Origin: Pseudonocardiales bacterium
GTDB taxonomy: Bacteria > Actinomycetota > Actinomycetes > Mycobacteriales > Jatrophihabitantaceae
Assembly: GCA_030840285.1 (NCBI GenBank)
Contig: JAVEES010000130.1
Location: 1 to 38,626 of the forward strand
Direction of reading: 5' to 3'
Length of the DNA stretch: 38,626 bases
Both the position numbers and the translations under genes were made by a program. Under the pieces are notes generated by a model. It did no database searches, was not told where the DNA came from, and worked only from the letters and a program-made list of their open reading frames with translations. Within the stretch, counting starts at the first letter, position 1; each line of letters opens with the position of its first letter. Of the stretch, positions 26,029 through 35,255 are shown one piece after another.

Positions 26029-27472
26029 CGCGGCTCTTCTCCCGCTCGGTCCACCAGTCGCGGAAGCTCTGCGCGGGCGCTGCCGGCAGGTCTCGCGAAG
26101 AGATCCAACTCGACAGCGGCGGCGGCAGCAATCGCCATCCCCGCAAGGGCTTGCTCAGTCGGACGGCTCGCAGCGCGCGAGTCCACCGGCGCGAGTCGCG
26201 CATGGTCCAGGAGGCCGCGGCCATGGCGGCCTGCTCGGGAGACGGCAGACGGTGCTGCTCGCGCTTGTCATCGACCACCCGGGCCCGCAGGTGAACGAGC
26301 ATCGAAGGAATGTCGATGGCCACCGGGCAGACGTCGTAGCACGCACCGCACAGGGTGGATGCGTAGGGCAGGGACGGGTTGCGATCCACCCCGGTGAGCT
26401 GCGGGCTCAACACCGCACCGATCGGGCCGGGATAGACCGAGCCGTAGGCATGCCCGCCGGCCCGTTCATAGACCGGGCAGACGTTGAGGCACGCCGAACA
26501 GCGGATGCAGCGCAGCGCACTGCGGCCCTGCGGATCGGCCAGCGTGGCGGTACGGCCGTTGTCCAGCAGCACGAGGTGAAATTGCTGGCCTTCCACCGCG
26601 CCCGTCCACATCGAGGTGTACGGATTCATCCGCTCACCGGTGGAGGACCTCGGAAGCAGCTGCAAGAACACCTCGAGATCGCGCCAGGTCGGAACGAGCT
26701 TCTCGATGCCCATCACCGTTATCAGCGTCTTCGGCAGGGTAAGGCACATCCGGCCGTTGCCCTCGGATTCCACCACGGCCAAGGTGCCGGTCTCAGCGAC
26801 CGCGAAGTTGGCCCCGCTGATCGCAACCTCGGCGGTGAGAAACTTGCGCCGCAGGTGGCCGCGCGCCGCCTCGGCAAGGGCCGCGGGAACGTCGGTCAAC
26901 GCGGGATCGACGTCGGGCATCTCGCGCAGGAAGATCTCGCGGATCTCGCTGCGATTGCGATGGATGGCAGGTACCAGGATGTGGCTCGGCTTGTCATGGC
27001 CCAGCTGCACGATGAGTTCGGCCAGGTCGGTCTCGAACGCCTCGATGCCGGCTTGTTCGAGCGCCTCGTTCAGGCCGATCTCCTGGGTGGCCATGGACTT
27101 GACCTTGACGACCTCGCTGGCCCCGGTCGCCTTTACCAGATCCGTGACGATGCGATTGGCCTCTTGCGCGTCGCGAGCCCAATGGACGGTGCCACCGCGA
27201 GCTGTGACCTGCTGCTCGAGTTGAAGGAGGTAGCGCTCGAGGTTGGCGAGCACGTCATCCTTGATGGCTGCCCCGGCCGCGCGAAGCTCTTGCCAATCCG
27301 GCAGCTCGCTGACGACGGCCGCCCGCTTGCCACGAATTGTGTGCGTGGCGGCGCCGAGGTTTCGTCGTAGCTGAGCATTGCCGACGCTGAGCCGCGCCGC
27401 CTCTGGGAAGGGCTGTTCGCCATCGAGGTTGCCGCCGGTGAGCGAGGCCGCCGGCATACCGAGGAAGGTCAC
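26021..27472 (-). CDS. lutB: LutB iron-sulfur LUD protein of lactate utilisation
   Basis: ALRCIRCSACLNVCPVYERAGGHAYGSVYPGPIGAVLSPQL...LCGACYDVCPVAIDIPSMLVHLR. Confidence 0.96.
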   Translation of the reverse strand: MTFLGMPAASLTGGNLDGEQPFPEAARLSVGNAQLRRNLGAATHTIRGKRAAVVSELPDWQELRAAGAAIKDDVLANLERYLLQLEQQVTARGGTVHWARDAQEANRIVTDLVKATGASEVVKVKSMATQEIGLNEALEQAGIEAFETDLAELIVQLGHDKPSHILVPAIHRNRSEIREIFLREMPDVDPALTDVPAALAEAARGHLRRKFLTAEVAISGANFAVAETGTLAVVESEGNGRMCLTLPKTLITVMGIEKLVPTWRDLEVFLQLLPRSSTGERMNPYTSMWTGAVEGQQFHLVLLDNGRTATLADPQGRSALRCIRCSACLNVCPVYERAGGHAYGSVYPGPIGAVLSPQLTGVDRNPSLPYASTLCGACYDVCPVAIDIPSMLVHLRARVVDDKREQHRLPSPEQAAMAAASWTMRDSRRWTRALRAVRLSKPLRGWRLLPPPLSSWISSRDLPAAPAQSFRDWWTEREKSRDE

Positions 27473-27517
27473 GTCCTGCTCTCCTTCGTGGCTTGGAATC
27501 CTGCGGAGCGATCGAGG

Positions 27518-27553
27518 CTGCTCATCACGTCGCGACTGCTCATCACGTCGAGG
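27518..27553. repeat. Tandem 18-bp duplication ctgctcatcacgtcg(cga/agg) at the lutA/lutB junction
   Basis: Two adjacent copies, one containing the lutA stop. Confidence 0.85.
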
Positions 27554-28268
27554 CCAAGATCTCGGCCAGGTGCACCGTTCGCACCCCGACCTTGAGACGC
27601 GACAGGCCGCCGCCGATGTGCATCAGGCAGGACGAGTCGCCGGCCGCGCACACTTCGGCGCGGGTCTGCAACACGTTCTGCATCTTGTCGGCGAGCATCG
27701 CGGTCGAGACGTCCGGGTTCTTCAGGGCGAAGGTGCCGCCGAACCCACAGCACGATTCGGCGTCCGGAAGCTCGACGAGATCGATCCCGCGTACCTGCCG
27801 GAGCAGCTGCAGCGGCCGGTCCCCGACGCGCAGCAACCTCAGCGAGTGGCAGGTGGGGTGGTAGGTCACCCGGTGGGGGTAGTAGGCGCCGACGTCGGTC
27901 ACCTCGAGCACATCGGTGAGAAATTCTGAAAGCTCATACGTGCGCGCGGCGATCTCGGCTGTGCTCGCGATCAAGGACGCGTCGCCGATGCTGCTCGCCA
28001 CCTCGCCGTGCTGGTGCCGGATGGACGCCGTGCACGAGGCGCTCGGCGCCACGATCGCGTCGTAGCCGGCGAAGGCGTCCACGTGGTTGCGAATCAGCGG
28101 TACTGCCTCGCGGGGATAGCCGGTATTGATGTGCATCTGACCGCAGCAGGACTGTTGCAGGGGCACCTCGACCTCGTGCCCCAAGCGTTCGAGCAGCCCC
28201 ACTGTCGCCTTGGCGACGTCGGGATAAAGCCCGTCCGCCAGGCACGTGATGAAGAGCGCGACGCGCAT
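27543..28268 (-). CDS. lutA: LutA (Fe-S)-binding oxidoreductase, CCG-domain protein
   Basis: MRVALFITCLADGLYPDVAKATVGLLERLGHEVEVPLQQSCCGQMHINTGY; ESCCGFGGTFALKNPDVSTAMLADK. Confidence 0.96.
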   Translation of the reverse strand: MRVALFITCLADGLYPDVAKATVGLLERLGHEVEVPLQQSCCGQMHINTGYPREAVPLIRNHVDAFAGYDAIVAPSASCTASIRHQHGEVASSIGDASLIASTAEIAARTYELSEFLTDVLEVTDVGAYYPHRVTYHPTCHSLRLLRVGDRPLQLLRQVRGIDLVELPDAESCCGFGGTFALKNPDVSTAMLADKMQNVLQTRAEVCAAGDSSCLMHIGGGLSRLKVGVRTVHLAEILAST

Positions 28269-28280
28269 TGCCACCTCCTG

Positions 28281-28311
28281 TGGTCCGACCATAGAGTATG
28301 TGGTCTGACCA
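28281..28311. promoter_or_regulatory. Two FadR/LldR-type operators, tggtccgacca and tggtctgacca
   Basis: Perfect inverted repeats starting 20 bp apart in the lutA/regulator divergent intergenic region; match the TnGTnnnACnA form. Confidence 0.9.
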
Positions 28312-28333
28312 CACCAGATGAGGGGGACGGGTT

Positions 28334-29050
28334 GTGAGTGCCGATATCCGGCAACGGACGCATGAGCTCGTCGTCCGGCACGTGGAGGATGAGCTGCGGG
28401 CGGGGCGCCTGCGGGTGGGCAGCCGGATGGATGGGGAGCGCGCGCTCGCGGAATCCCTCGGTGTCAGCCGCTCCTCTGTTCGCGAGGGCATCCGGGTACT
28501 CGAAGCGATGGGCCTGATTCGCACCGCTGTCGGAAGCGGGCCTGATTCCGGCGCCGTAGTCGTGGCGGACGCTGCCGTCGGCATGACTTCCGCCCTCAGG
28601 CTCCATCTCGCGTCGAGCAGCCTGCCCGTCGAGGACATCGTGCAAACCCGGCTCTTGATCGAGACGTGGTCTGTGCGTGAAGGGGCGCGCCGCGCGGACC
28701 AGGCCGCACTCCGGATCGCCGGATCCTTGCTCGACGCGGCGGACGACCCGGATATCGACGCCGAGCAGTTTCACCTGCTCGACGCTGAATTCCACGTCGC
28801 GCTCGCGCACGCGACGGGCAACGATGTGGTGGCGGCGATCATGACGTCGCTGCGCGGCGCCATCCACGGTTATGTGATGGCAGCGGTGCCCGAGCTACCT
28901 GATTGGCCCGCCATGGCTCGAAAGCTGCGCAGGCAACACCGCAACCTGCTCGCGGCGATCCAGGACGGTGACGGCGAGCGAGCCGCCCAGCTCGTCGAGG
29001 CTCACATCAACGGCTTCTACCGGGCAACCTTGCCCGCAGTTACCCGGTAG
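28334..29050 (+). CDS. FadR-subfamily GntR transcriptional regulator (LldR/LutR-like)
   Basis: GSRMDGERALAESLGVSRSSVREGIRVLEAMGLIRTAVGSGPDSGAVV plus FCD domain. Confidence 0.95.
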   Translation: MSADIRQRTHELVVRHVEDELRAGRLRVGSRMDGERALAESLGVSRSSVREGIRVLEAMGLIRTAVGSGPDSGAVVVADAAVGMTSALRLHLASSSLPVEDIVQTRLLIETWSVREGARRADQAALRIAGSLLDAADDPDIDAEQFHLLDAEFHVALAHATGNDVVAAIMTSLRGAIHGYVMAAVPELPDWPAMARKLRRQHRNLLAAIQDGDGERAAQLVEAHINGFYRATLPAVTR

Positions 29051-29066
29051 AAGCCGCCCTTCGAGG

Positions 29067-30335
29067 TCAGTGCCTGCGGCGGGCTCGTCTGGCCGTCAGC
29101 ATCAGCGCTGCGCCACTGGCGAGCAGCACGCTTGCCAGCGCGATACCGGCGCCGGGCCCGGAACCGGTCGTCGCCAGAGCTGCTGCGGGCGGCGTCGCGC
29201 TGGAGGTGGGTCCGGCGGGCGGGCTCGACACCGCAGCCGTGGTGGGCGTGGTGGGCGTCGTCGAACTCGGCGGGGTAGGCGCGTTGTTCACCTGCGAGGT
29301 GGAGGGGCTGGTCGGTGCGGGTGTGGTCGGGGCCGGCGTAGTGGGGGCCGGGGTAGTCGGTGCAGACGTCGTAGGAGCGTCGCTTCCGTTGCCGCTGCCG
29401 GTCGCCGTCGTCCGCTTCTGCACGGCTGATACGGGCGTCGGGATGCCGTTGATCGTGACGGTGCCGGTGTTGCGGTACTCAGTCAGCGACGGGTCGGTGA
29501 TCGTTGCCCGGATCCACAATTCAGCTTGTTCGCCCGGGGGCAGGCCGGTCCAGGTCGCGGTGGCCGAGGCGGCGCTACAGGTTGCCGATGCGGGGAAGCG
29601 GGCGGTGTCCGTCGGGGTGGTTACGAAACCGTTGGCGTTGACGAACCGGCCGACCGTGGTCGCGATCGACGTGCAGTCCAGCGCCATGCCGGCCCCGGCG
29701 GTGTCGGTGATCGTCACCGAGTTTGTCGGCTGGAGGGTCCGCGGAGTCTTGATGACGGATTGAAGGCCGTTCTGAAAGCCGTCGGTCCACCACATGTCCT
29801 TGGTCGCGGTCTGGCTCGGCGTGCAACCGGTCGTGCACGGCCCGGCATCGACGATCGGCACCCTGATGACCTGCGAGCCGACGGTGAATTCGAGATTCTC
29901 AGGACCAGGTTGGGTCTGTACTGCCGTGTACAGGGTGCTGAAAGTGCAGTCGCCGTGCACGTTGCGCGGGTGCGTCGCGACGAAGTCGGTCAGCGTGAAG
30001 ACCACTGACCCATCGCTGTTGGCGTGCGCCGTAGCCACCGACTCGCCGCTGGGGCTCAGCAGCGAAAAGTTCGCGTTGCCGAACCAGGCCAGCTGCGGCG
30101 GCAACTGCAGGGTGAAGGTGTCACCTGGCTGGGAGTTGTCGGGAACTGCCCAGGTGCAGTCGAAGTCGACCTCGTCCCACTGGCCGACCGTGGTTGAAGT
30201 CGTCGTTACCGACGTGATCGCTCCGGGGATGACAGCAGCTGTCGCGGTACCGACCAGCCCCAGGCCGATGGTCATCAGCCCGGTTATCAACAGGCCGGCG
30301 ATGCCCAATCCGACCAATCGCGAACGAATAGACAC
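29067..30335 (-). CDS. Secreted cell-wall-anchored surface protein with LAxTG (LATTG) sorting signal
   Basis: Signal peptide; adhesin-like beta domains; PTTPA repeats; C-term ALATTGSGPGAGIALASVLLASGAALMLTARRARRRH; start GTG 30335. Confidence 0.85.
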   Translation of the reverse strand: MSIRSRLVGLGIAGLLITGLMTIGLGLVGTATAAVIPGAITSVTTTSTTVGQWDEVDFDCTWAVPDNSQPGDTFTLQLPPQLAWFGNANFSLLSPSGESVATAHANSDGSVVFTLTDFVATHPRNVHGDCTFSTLYTAVQTQPGPENLEFTVGSQVIRVPIVDAGPCTTGCTPSQTATKDMWWTDGFQNGLQSVIKTPRTLQPTNSVTITDTAGAGMALDCTSIATTVGRFVNANGFVTTPTDTARFPASATCSAASATATWTGLPPGEQAELWIRATITDPSLTEYRNTGTVTINGIPTPVSAVQKRTTATGSGNGSDAPTTSAPTTPAPTTPAPTTPAPTSPSTSQVNNAPTPPSSTTPTTPTTAAVSSPPAGPTSSATPPAAALATTGSGPGAGIALASVLLASGAALMLTARRARRRH

Positions 30336-30551
30336 AGTGCTTCTCCCCGTGTGAAGACGACAGACGACGAGGCACCGCGAGGTGCCCACCGCCTTAGGAA
30401 CGTTCGAAGTCCGCGAACATGACGCTGAAGTGGCGAAAGAACCTCAAAATTCCCAAAACGAGATGACCGAATGGCCGTTTCACCCGCCTATCGGGGCCTG
30501 GCGGGTCTGCAGCGAGTCGTGCCGGCTTCTGACCACGGGCAAGATGGCGAT

Positions 30552-31520
30552 ATGCCGGTAGCAGGAGCTGACCTCGTCTCGCGGGCCGCGGCGGAACTGT
30601 ATTCGCTGGACCCTTCGGCCTTCATCGACCGCCGCGCCGCCCTGGCCACGGCGGCCAAGGAACAGGGCGAGGCGAACGCCGCCAAGCAGATAGCCGGACT
30701 GCGTAAGCCGACGGTGAGCGCGTGGACGGTCAACAGCCTTGCTCGCGAGCATCCCGAACTCGTGGAGGAACTGGTCGAGTTGGGCCAGGAACTTCGAGCC
30801 GCCCAAGAAAGTCTTGACGGCGGGCAGTTGCGAGATCTCGCGCCGCGCCGCCGGGCCATGATCGACGCACTGGCGCGTCAGGCCTTCTCCGCGACCGGAC
30901 AGCGGCCCAGCGCGGCGGTGCAGGAGGAGGTGACGGCCACGCTGTCCGCGGCGCTCGCCGATCCAGAGACGGCAGAGGGCCTGCGAGGGGGCATGCTCGT
31001 CAAGGCCGTGCGATGGGACGGCTTCGGCCCGGTCGGGCGCCCTGACCTCGCAGTGGTGCCCGATCCCAAGCCCCAGGGCCGTCCAGTCGAGCGACGGCCG
31101 GACCCGCGGGGTGCGGACGAGCGGCGTTCGGGTGGGTTTCCTGCCGAAGAGGGACGCGTAGCGCGGCTTTCGCAGCGGGACCGCGCCGAGCAGGATCGTG
31201 CCGAGCAGGACCGTGCCGAGCAGGACCGCGCCGAGCAGGACCGTGCCGAGCAGGACCGTGCCGAGCAGGACCGCGCCGAGCAGGGCCGGTCGGAGGATCG
31301 CCGCAGGTTGCGCGCCGGAGCCGAGCGTGGCGTTGCGGTAGCGACAAAAAAGCTTGCCCGAGCCCGGGACACGGAGCGTTCGAAGGCTGAGCGGCTGGAG
31401 GAATTGCAGGCCCGCATCGACGAAGCCAGGCGGGCTCTGGACGAGGCCCGTTTCGAAGTGCGCCGGAGCCAGGGTGAGCTGGCCGAAGCCGAACAGGAAC
31501 TCGCCGACCTGGCCGACTGA
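30552..31520 (+). CDS. Hypothetical coiled-coil protein with (AEQDR)n repeats
   Basis: SRAAAELYSLDPSAFIDRRAALATAAKEQGEANAAKQIAGLRKPTVSAWTVNSLAREHPEL...; long charged C-terminal helix. Confidence 0.85.
   Translation: MPVAGADLVSRAAAELYSLDPSAFIDRRAALATAAKEQGEANAAKQIAGLRKPTVSAWTVNSLAREHPELVEELVELGQELRAAQESLDGGQLRDLAPRRRAMIDALARQAFSATGQRPSAAVQEEVTATLSAALADPETAEGLRGGMLVKAVRWDGFGPVGRPDLAVVPDPKPQGRPVERRPDPRGADERRSGGFPAEEGRVARLSQRDRAEQDRAEQDRAEQDRAEQDRAEQDRAEQDRAEQGRSEDRRRLRAGAERGVAVATKKLARARDTERSKAERLEELQARIDEARRALDEARFEVRRSQGELAEAEQELADLAD
31179..31283 (+). repeat. 15-bp tandem repeat gaccg(c/t)gccgagcag x7, encoding DRAEQ
   Basis: Seven in-frame units counted in sequence. Confidence 0.95.
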
Positions 31521-31595
31521 GCGCTTGCCGCAGCTAAGGCGCGCCGCGAACCGTTACCGAAACAGGCCGAGTGCTCGCGCGCTCAAACCAGCCAA

Positions 31596-31640
31596 GATCA
31601 ACTCGCGTCTGCTGCTGTTATAGCGAAACGTGTGTTGATC
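31596..31640. repeat. Degenerate palindromic repeat family C, copy 2
   Basis: gatcaactcgcgtct...gcgaaacgtgtgttgatc; shares gatcaact(c)...cgaaacgtg(t/a)gttgatc with 22638-22687. Confidence 0.75.
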
Positions 31641-31718
31641 ACCGACGAAGGCGGGGGCGGGACGGGGGTCCGCCGGTTGGTATAGCCAGGATGCGTCATG
31701 ACGCGTCGAGGGCATCCC

Positions 31719-31828
31719 AACCGGCGCTAACAGGCACCCCACCCTGCGCTGACGAACAGCCCAACCGGCGCTAACAGGTACCCCAACCTCCGCTGGCCGA
31801 CACACCAACCCGCGCTGGCAGGATCGCA
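31719..31828. repeat. 22-bp periodic repeat array, five units, consensus AACCnGCGCTnAC(A)GGnACCCC
   Basis: Units at 31719, 31741, 31763, 31785, 31807, exactly 22 bp apart; ends at the yibE start. Confidence 0.85.
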
Positions 31829-31830
31829 AC

Positions 31831-33015
31831 GTGGCTGCTCACTCGCATTCGCGTCGCCCAGGGCCCGCCGATGAGGCTGGCCACCGCCGCGCGCTGGTGG
31901 TGGCCGTCGCCGTCGTCAGCGCAGCGGTGCTCGTTGGGCTGGTGTTGCTGTGGCCAGCGCGCCCATCCACCGTCCGGCTTGGATCGGCTGAGGTCGCGCA
32001 CGGCACCGTGACGGCCACCCGGCTGCAGGACTGCGCGGTCGCTCAGCGCTCCTGCACGGTCGTCGTGACGGTGCGGGTCACCGACGGCCCCGATCGTGGA
32101 CGCGACACCCAGCTGACCTTTCTGCCCGGCGCGACCGACCCCAAGCTAGAGGTCGGCGAGCATATTCGGATGGGCCGGCAAGGTTCGGGTGCGGGAGCGG
32201 TCTACGCCTTCGCCGATGTCGAGCGCCGCGGACCACTGCTGTTGCTGGCTGCCGTCTTCGTGATCGTGGTATTGGTCACCGGGCGGCTGCGCGGGCTGGC
32301 GGCCATGCTCGGATTGGCGATCGCCGGCGCGGGCCTGGTCTGGTTCGTCCTGCCCGCCTTGCTGGCTGGCGAATCGCCAACCCTGGTCGCGCTGGTCGGC
32401 GGTGCTGCCATCACGCTGGCAGTGCTGCCGCTCGCCCATGGCGTGTCCGTCCGGACGGGTGCAGCGCTCATCGGAACCCTGGCTGGCATGGCTATCGCCG
32501 CGCTTCTGGCGGCGGTTTCGGTCAGCGCGCTGCGGTTCACCGGAACCTCGAATGAAGAGGGCACCATGCTGCAACTGCTCGGCTCTCGGTCCTCGGTGTC
32601 AGGACTGCTGCTCTGCGGTGCGGTCATCGGTGCGATCGGCGTGCTCAACGACGTCACAGTGACCCAAGCCTCGGCGGTTTTCGAACTCGCGGCCGCGGAC
32701 CCGGCCGCGAGTCGGCGCCGCGTGTTCTCCGCGGCGATGCGGATCGGCCGTGACCACATCGCGTCCACCGTGTATTCGCTGGTTTTCGCCTACGCGGGGT
32801 CTGCCCTGCCGCTGTTGCTGCTCTTCGTGATCACGGGACAGTCCGTGGGTGACGTGTTGACCGGTGACGCGCTCGGTCCTGAGATCGCGGCGGGGTTGAT
32901 CGGCGCCATCGCCCTGGTGCTGGTGGTGCCGCTGACGACCTTCACAGCAGTGCTGCTGATCTCGAACCGGCGCCTTCGCCCTAGTGCCTCCGACGTTGCT
33001 CAGTACGCTGATTGA
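31831..33015 (+). CDS. YibE/F-like family multi-TM membrane protein
   Basis: RRGPLLLLAAVFVIVVLVTGRLRGLAAMLGLAIAGAGLVWFVLPALLAGESPTLVALVGGAAITL...GVLNDVTVTQASAVFELA. Confidence 0.92.
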   Translation: MAAHSHSRRPGPADEAGHRRALVVAVAVVSAAVLVGLVLLWPARPSTVRLGSAEVAHGTVTATRLQDCAVAQRSCTVVVTVRVTDGPDRGRDTQLTFLPGATDPKLEVGEHIRMGRQGSGAGAVYAFADVERRGPLLLLAAVFVIVVLVTGRLRGLAAMLGLAIAGAGLVWFVLPALLAGESPTLVALVGGAAITLAVLPLAHGVSVRTGAALIGTLAGMAIAALLAAVSVSALRFTGTSNEEGTMLQLLGSRSSVSGLLLCGAVIGAIGVLNDVTVTQASAVFELAAADPAASRRRVFSAAMRIGRDHIASTVYSLVFAYAGSALPLLLLFVITGQSVGDVLTGDALGPEIAAGLIGAIALVLVVPLTTFTAVLLISNRRLRPSASDVAQYAD

Positions 33016-34380
33016 GTGTCCGACTTCGACCTTGCCATCATCGGTACCGGCTCCGGTAACTCCATTCTGACCCCAGACTTCGACGGCAAGCGGGTAGCCC
33101 TGGTCGAGGACGGCATCTTCGGCGGCACCTGCCTCAACGTCGGCTGCATACCGACGAAGATGTATGTCTACGCAGCCGATGTCGCCGCCTCGATCCGCGA
33201 TTCCGCTCGTTACGGCGTGGATTCGACGATCGATTCGGTGCGGTGGCTCGACATCCGGGATCGGATCTTCGGCAGGATCGATCCCATCTCACAAGCCGGC
33301 AAGCAATACCGGATGTCAAGCGCGACCACGACGTTGTTCTCCGGACATGGTCGCTTCGCCGCGCCGAACAGGATTTCGGTCGACGGTACTGCTGACTCCT
33401 TCACGGCCGATCAGATCGTCATCGCGGCCGGCGGGCATGCCGTTATCCCGCCGGAGGTTCAAGATTCGGGGCTGCCATTTCACACCTCGGACACCGTCAT
33501 GCGCATCGACAAGTTGCCGCAACGGCTTGTGATTCTCGGCGGTGGCTTCATCGCTGCCGAGTTCGCGCACGTCTTCTCCTCCCTCGGCGTGGCGGTGACC
33601 GTCGTCGGCCGCGGTGAGATGCTGCTGCGGCACCTCGATCACGAGATAGCGAGTGCCTTCACCGACGAGGCCCGCCGGCAATGGGACGTGCGGCTCGGTG
33701 CGACGGTCGAGCGGGTGTCAGGCGTACCGGACGAGATTCGCCTTGAGCTGTCGGATGGATCGAGCGCGGAAGGTGATGTGCTGCTGGTTGCCACGGGACG
33801 CCGTCCCAACACCGCCGACCTGGGACTCAGCGCCGCCGGTATCGAAACCCATCCCGACGGCCGGGTCGTGGTGGACGCCTACGGACGAACTACGGCGGCC
33901 GGTGTCTGGGCACTGGGTGACGTGTCCTCGCCATTTCAGCTGAAGCACGTCGCCAATCACGAGGCCAGGGTGGTCGCCCACAACCTGGCGCACCCCGACA
34001 GGCTCCGCGAGTTCGATCACCGCTTCGTCCCGTCAGCGGTTTTCACGCATCCTCAGCTAGCGACTGTGGGCATCACCGAGGAGGAAGCGCGGTTGCAGGG
34101 CATCGAGTACCTGACCGCGACCCAGCGTTACGGCGATACTGCCTACGGCTGGGCGATGGAGGACGCGACCGGCATCTGCAAGCTGGTCGCTGATCCGCAG
34201 TCGGGCTTGCTGCTCGGAGCACACCTGATGGGCTATCAATCCTCGAACCTGATTCAACCCTTGATCCAGGCGATGTCGTTCGGTCAACGGGTCAGCGATA
34301 TCGCAACCGGCCAGTACTGGATACACCCGTCCCTGGCCGAGGTAGTCGAGAATGCGCTGCTGAAACTGGGCAGGTCGTGA
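33016..34380 (+). CDS. mtr: Mycothione reductase
   Basis: FAD/NAD disulfide reductase with GGTCLNVGCIPTKM redox motif and C-terminal IHPSLAEVVENALLKL; mycothione reductase N-term FDLAIIGTGSGNSI. Confidence 0.94.
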   Translation: MSDFDLAIIGTGSGNSILTPDFDGKRVALVEDGIFGGTCLNVGCIPTKMYVYAADVAASIRDSARYGVDSTIDSVRWLDIRDRIFGRIDPISQAGKQYRMSSATTTLFSGHGRFAAPNRISVDGTADSFTADQIVIAAGGHAVIPPEVQDSGLPFHTSDTVMRIDKLPQRLVILGGGFIAAEFAHVFSSLGVAVTVVGRGEMLLRHLDHEIASAFTDEARRQWDVRLGATVERVSGVPDEIRLELSDGSSAEGDVLLVATGRRPNTADLGLSAAGIETHPDGRVVVDAYGRTTAAGVWALGDVSSPFQLKHVANHEARVVAHNLAHPDRLREFDHRFVPSAVFTHPQLATVGITEEEARLQGIEYLTATQRYGDTAYGWAMEDATGICKLVADPQSGLLLGAHLMGYQSSNLIQPLIQAMSFGQRVSDIATGQYWIHPSLAEVVENALLKLGRS

Positions 34381-35255
34381 CGGCTATCCCCATTCTCGAA
34401 GTCGGCGGGACGCATGTCACTGCGGCGTGGGTCCACCCGCAAGAGTGGCAGGTGTCCGCCGCCGTCCGGCGGGAACTCGACGGGCGAGCTGATTCAGCCG
34501 TGTTGATAAAGGAATTCGCGGCCGCGGCTGCCGCCCTGGACGCCGACCCCGGATCCGACTGGGGCGTGGCGATGCCGGGACCGTTCGACTACAGCGCCGG
34601 AATCGCCTGGTACGTCGGCGTGGGCAAGTTCGATTCGCTGCATGGCATCGACGTCCGGCGCGAACTCCTGGCCGCGATGCCGAATCGGCCCGGATCGATC
34701 AGTTTCATCAACGATGCCAGTGCCTTTCTGGTGGGTGAGTGGCTAGCGGGACAGGCCCGTGGAACGTCGAGAAGTGCCGCGGTGACGCTCGGCACCGGTA
34801 TCGGATCGGCGTTCCTGGCCGACGGGCAGGTGATCGACAGCGGTCCGGATGTGCCGCCGGACGCCGAGGCGCACCTGCTCTTTCACGAGGGCCGTCCCCT
34901 GGAGGAGTTGGTGTCACGCCGGGCCCTGCGGCGCCGGTTCGCGGAGTTAGCAAGCCGATCCGACGAGCCCGACGTCCGCGAGATCGCAGACCTGGCCCGA
35001 TCTGGGGACGCGACTGCCGCGAAGGTGTTCGACACCGCGTTCGAGTTGCTGGGCCGGGTGCTCGGGCCGTGGATGAATCGCTTCGGCGCCGAGGTTATCG
35101 TGCTCGGCGGTTCGATCAGCCGAGCCTGGGACCTGATCGCGGATCCCCTGCACCGGGGGCTTTCGATCTCTGGTGACATCCCGGTTCGCCTCACCGAGGA
35201 TGCCGAGCGGTCCGCGCTGGTCGGCTCGGCCTACCCGGCCTACCTGCTGCGCTGA
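34377..35255 (+). CDS. ROK-family protein (sugar kinase-like) lacking the usual cysteine zinc motif
   Basis: ILEVGGTHVTAAWV, FINDASAFLVGEWLAGQARG, VTLGTGIGSAFLADGQ; GTGA overlap with mtr stop; no Cys in the ORF. Confidence 0.88.
   Translation: MTAIPILEVGGTHVTAAWVHPQEWQVSAAVRRELDGRADSAVLIKEFAAAAAALDADPGSDWGVAMPGPFDYSAGIAWYVGVGKFDSLHGIDVRRELLAAMPNRPGSISFINDASAFLVGEWLAGQARGTSRSAAVTLGTGIGSAFLADGQVIDSGPDVPPDAEAHLLFHEGRPLEELVSRRALRRRFAELASRSDEPDVREIADLARSGDATAAKVFDTAFELLGRVLGPWMNRFGAEVIVLGGSISRAWDLIADPLHRGLSISGDIPVRLTEDAERSALVGSAYPAYLLR

Noticed and set aside
25934-27370. 478-aa plus-strand ORF opposite lutB
   Set aside because: Shadow ORF; LutB on the minus strand has clear ferredoxin cysteines and LUD domain.
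31719-31828. CRISPR array
   Set aside because: 22-bp units are directly adjacent with no unique spacers and no cas genes nearby.
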